Below, piece after piece: positions 63,301 through 64,000 of a stretch of 64,000 nucleotides of DNA. The notes under the pieces were generated by a model. The model saw only the letters and a list, made by a program, of their open reading frames with translations, made no database searches and had not been told where the DNA came from. Location of the stretch: contig OZ007509.1 of assembly GCA_963931865.1 (NCBI GenBank), forward strand, positions 18,032,508 to 18,096,507, in the 5' to 3' direction. Position 1 is the stretch's first letter, and every line of letters starts with the position of its first letter. The DNA comes from Axinella damicornis. Its lineage: Eukaryota > Porifera > Demospongiae > Axinellida > Axinellidae. Made by a program: the position numbers and the translations under genes.

Positions 63301-64000
63301 ATATAGTAGGCGTGGGCTACCAGCGCAGCTTAATCAAAGTCAAGAGTGAAATGGTCGTGGATTGCACAGAAACCATGAAAGCAGTGCCAGAACAGTGCAA
63401 AGCACAAAGGCACTACGAGAGCCCATCCAAGTAACTGAAATGTGACTGTGAAATTTTTATTTCTGCGCTTCACGTGGGATTGGATCGGGACTATGTGTCT
63501 CTATGCACTGCCTTCAGCAGTGGTCCTATATCATTTTGCAATTTCCCTACCAACCACAAATTGCTTCCACCTCCTCTGGAATAATTGTGCTCGCGGATCA
63601 GCTTGGGATAGGTTTGCAGGCCTTTAGTAACAAACACTACTAACAGCTTTACACACACAAAATGGTCTATATATCTGCTGCAATAGCTTGGAAGAGCATG
63701 TGAAGCTAACTAAACATCATCTCAGTGCCTCCTCCACTGTGGAATGTGCCACTACAAAACATCAAGATTGCTTAGTTGCAGTTTATAATCATATAATATA
63801 TATTATATATATCAACGTCATGGGGATGCATCTGCTGATCATAACCATTGCTGTGCAATTGCTACTCACAACTTACAACTGCAAGCAAATCATGGGATGA
63901 CAAATGTATTGTTGCTTCAACAATGTAGTTTCCACAGTGCATGTATGTGCATCATGTACTTAAGTGCAGGCTTGTGAATAAAATTATAACGCATTATGCA
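63301..64000. other. Duplicated intron sequence to window end
   Basis: 63301-63650 repeats the 39.8-40.1 kb block. The rest to 64000 is AT-rich with chance frames up to 70 codons. No exon recognised. Confidence 0.5.

Overview
This is a eukaryotic, metazoan window. Coding sequence is split into short exons with GT-AG borders, introns are long, and most of the DNA is transposon debris, palindromes and satellites. No bacterial operon, tRNA, rRNA or CRISPR array was recognised. The host genes are leucine-rich-repeat (LRR) transmembrane receptors and an adhesion-type GPCR. The dense MITE and foldback content and the frequent TAGCTAGC-like strings suggest a marine invertebrate. A demosponge is my best guess, but this is inference and not shown by any single gene.

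Two LRR receptor genes lie on the minus strand. Gene A starts inside the window. It has an LRRNT exon at 16389-16572, a first LRR exon at 16221-16292, then 72-nt LRR exons at 4564-4635, 2353-2424 and 777-848, and it runs off the left edge. Gene B enters from the right edge with nine 72-nt LRR exons between 62167 and 38504. It then has an LRRCT exon (35712-35872), a 39-nt Thr/Pro stalk exon (33846-33884) and a terminal exon (31361-31758) with a membrane segment and a tyrosine-rich cytoplasmic tail. All LRR exons are exactly 72 nt and phase 2-2, so any number can be joined in frame. Between them a second exon-like open frame with an ITIM-like motif recurs (39409, 48108, decayed copies near 56.8 and 62.5 kb). 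The right half is therefore a mosaic of duplicated exon-intron blocks.

Between the two LRR genes, on the plus strand, lies a partial adhesion GPCR (about 23.2-27.2 kb). GAIN-domain exons, a GPS exon and exons for TM1, TM5 and TM6/start of TM7 are recognisable. TM2-TM4 and the end of TM7 were not found, so it is probably decayed. Two of its exon interruptions coincide with copies of one inverted-repeat element whose ends supply the splice sites.

Mobile elements with readable boundaries are: a piggyBac relic (TTAA, 2935-3898), a Harbinger-like MITE (TAA, 8981-9550), a hAT relic with a BED finger (8-bp duplication, 11894-12409), a TA-type element nested in another MITE (25915-26491), a TA-type element at 36314-37014, a foldback element with minisatellite arms (8-bp duplication, 41780-42985) inside a LINE remnant, and a 385-bp element at 60893-61277 whose empty site is present in the window. 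There are also a LINE reverse-transcriptase pseudogene (12747-14800), a broken MULE-like transposase gene (about 49.68-52.86 kb), possible Helitron pieces (37.5-38.2 kb and 62.7-63.16 kb), a second foldback element with satellite arms (960-2153) and several long perfect hairpins.
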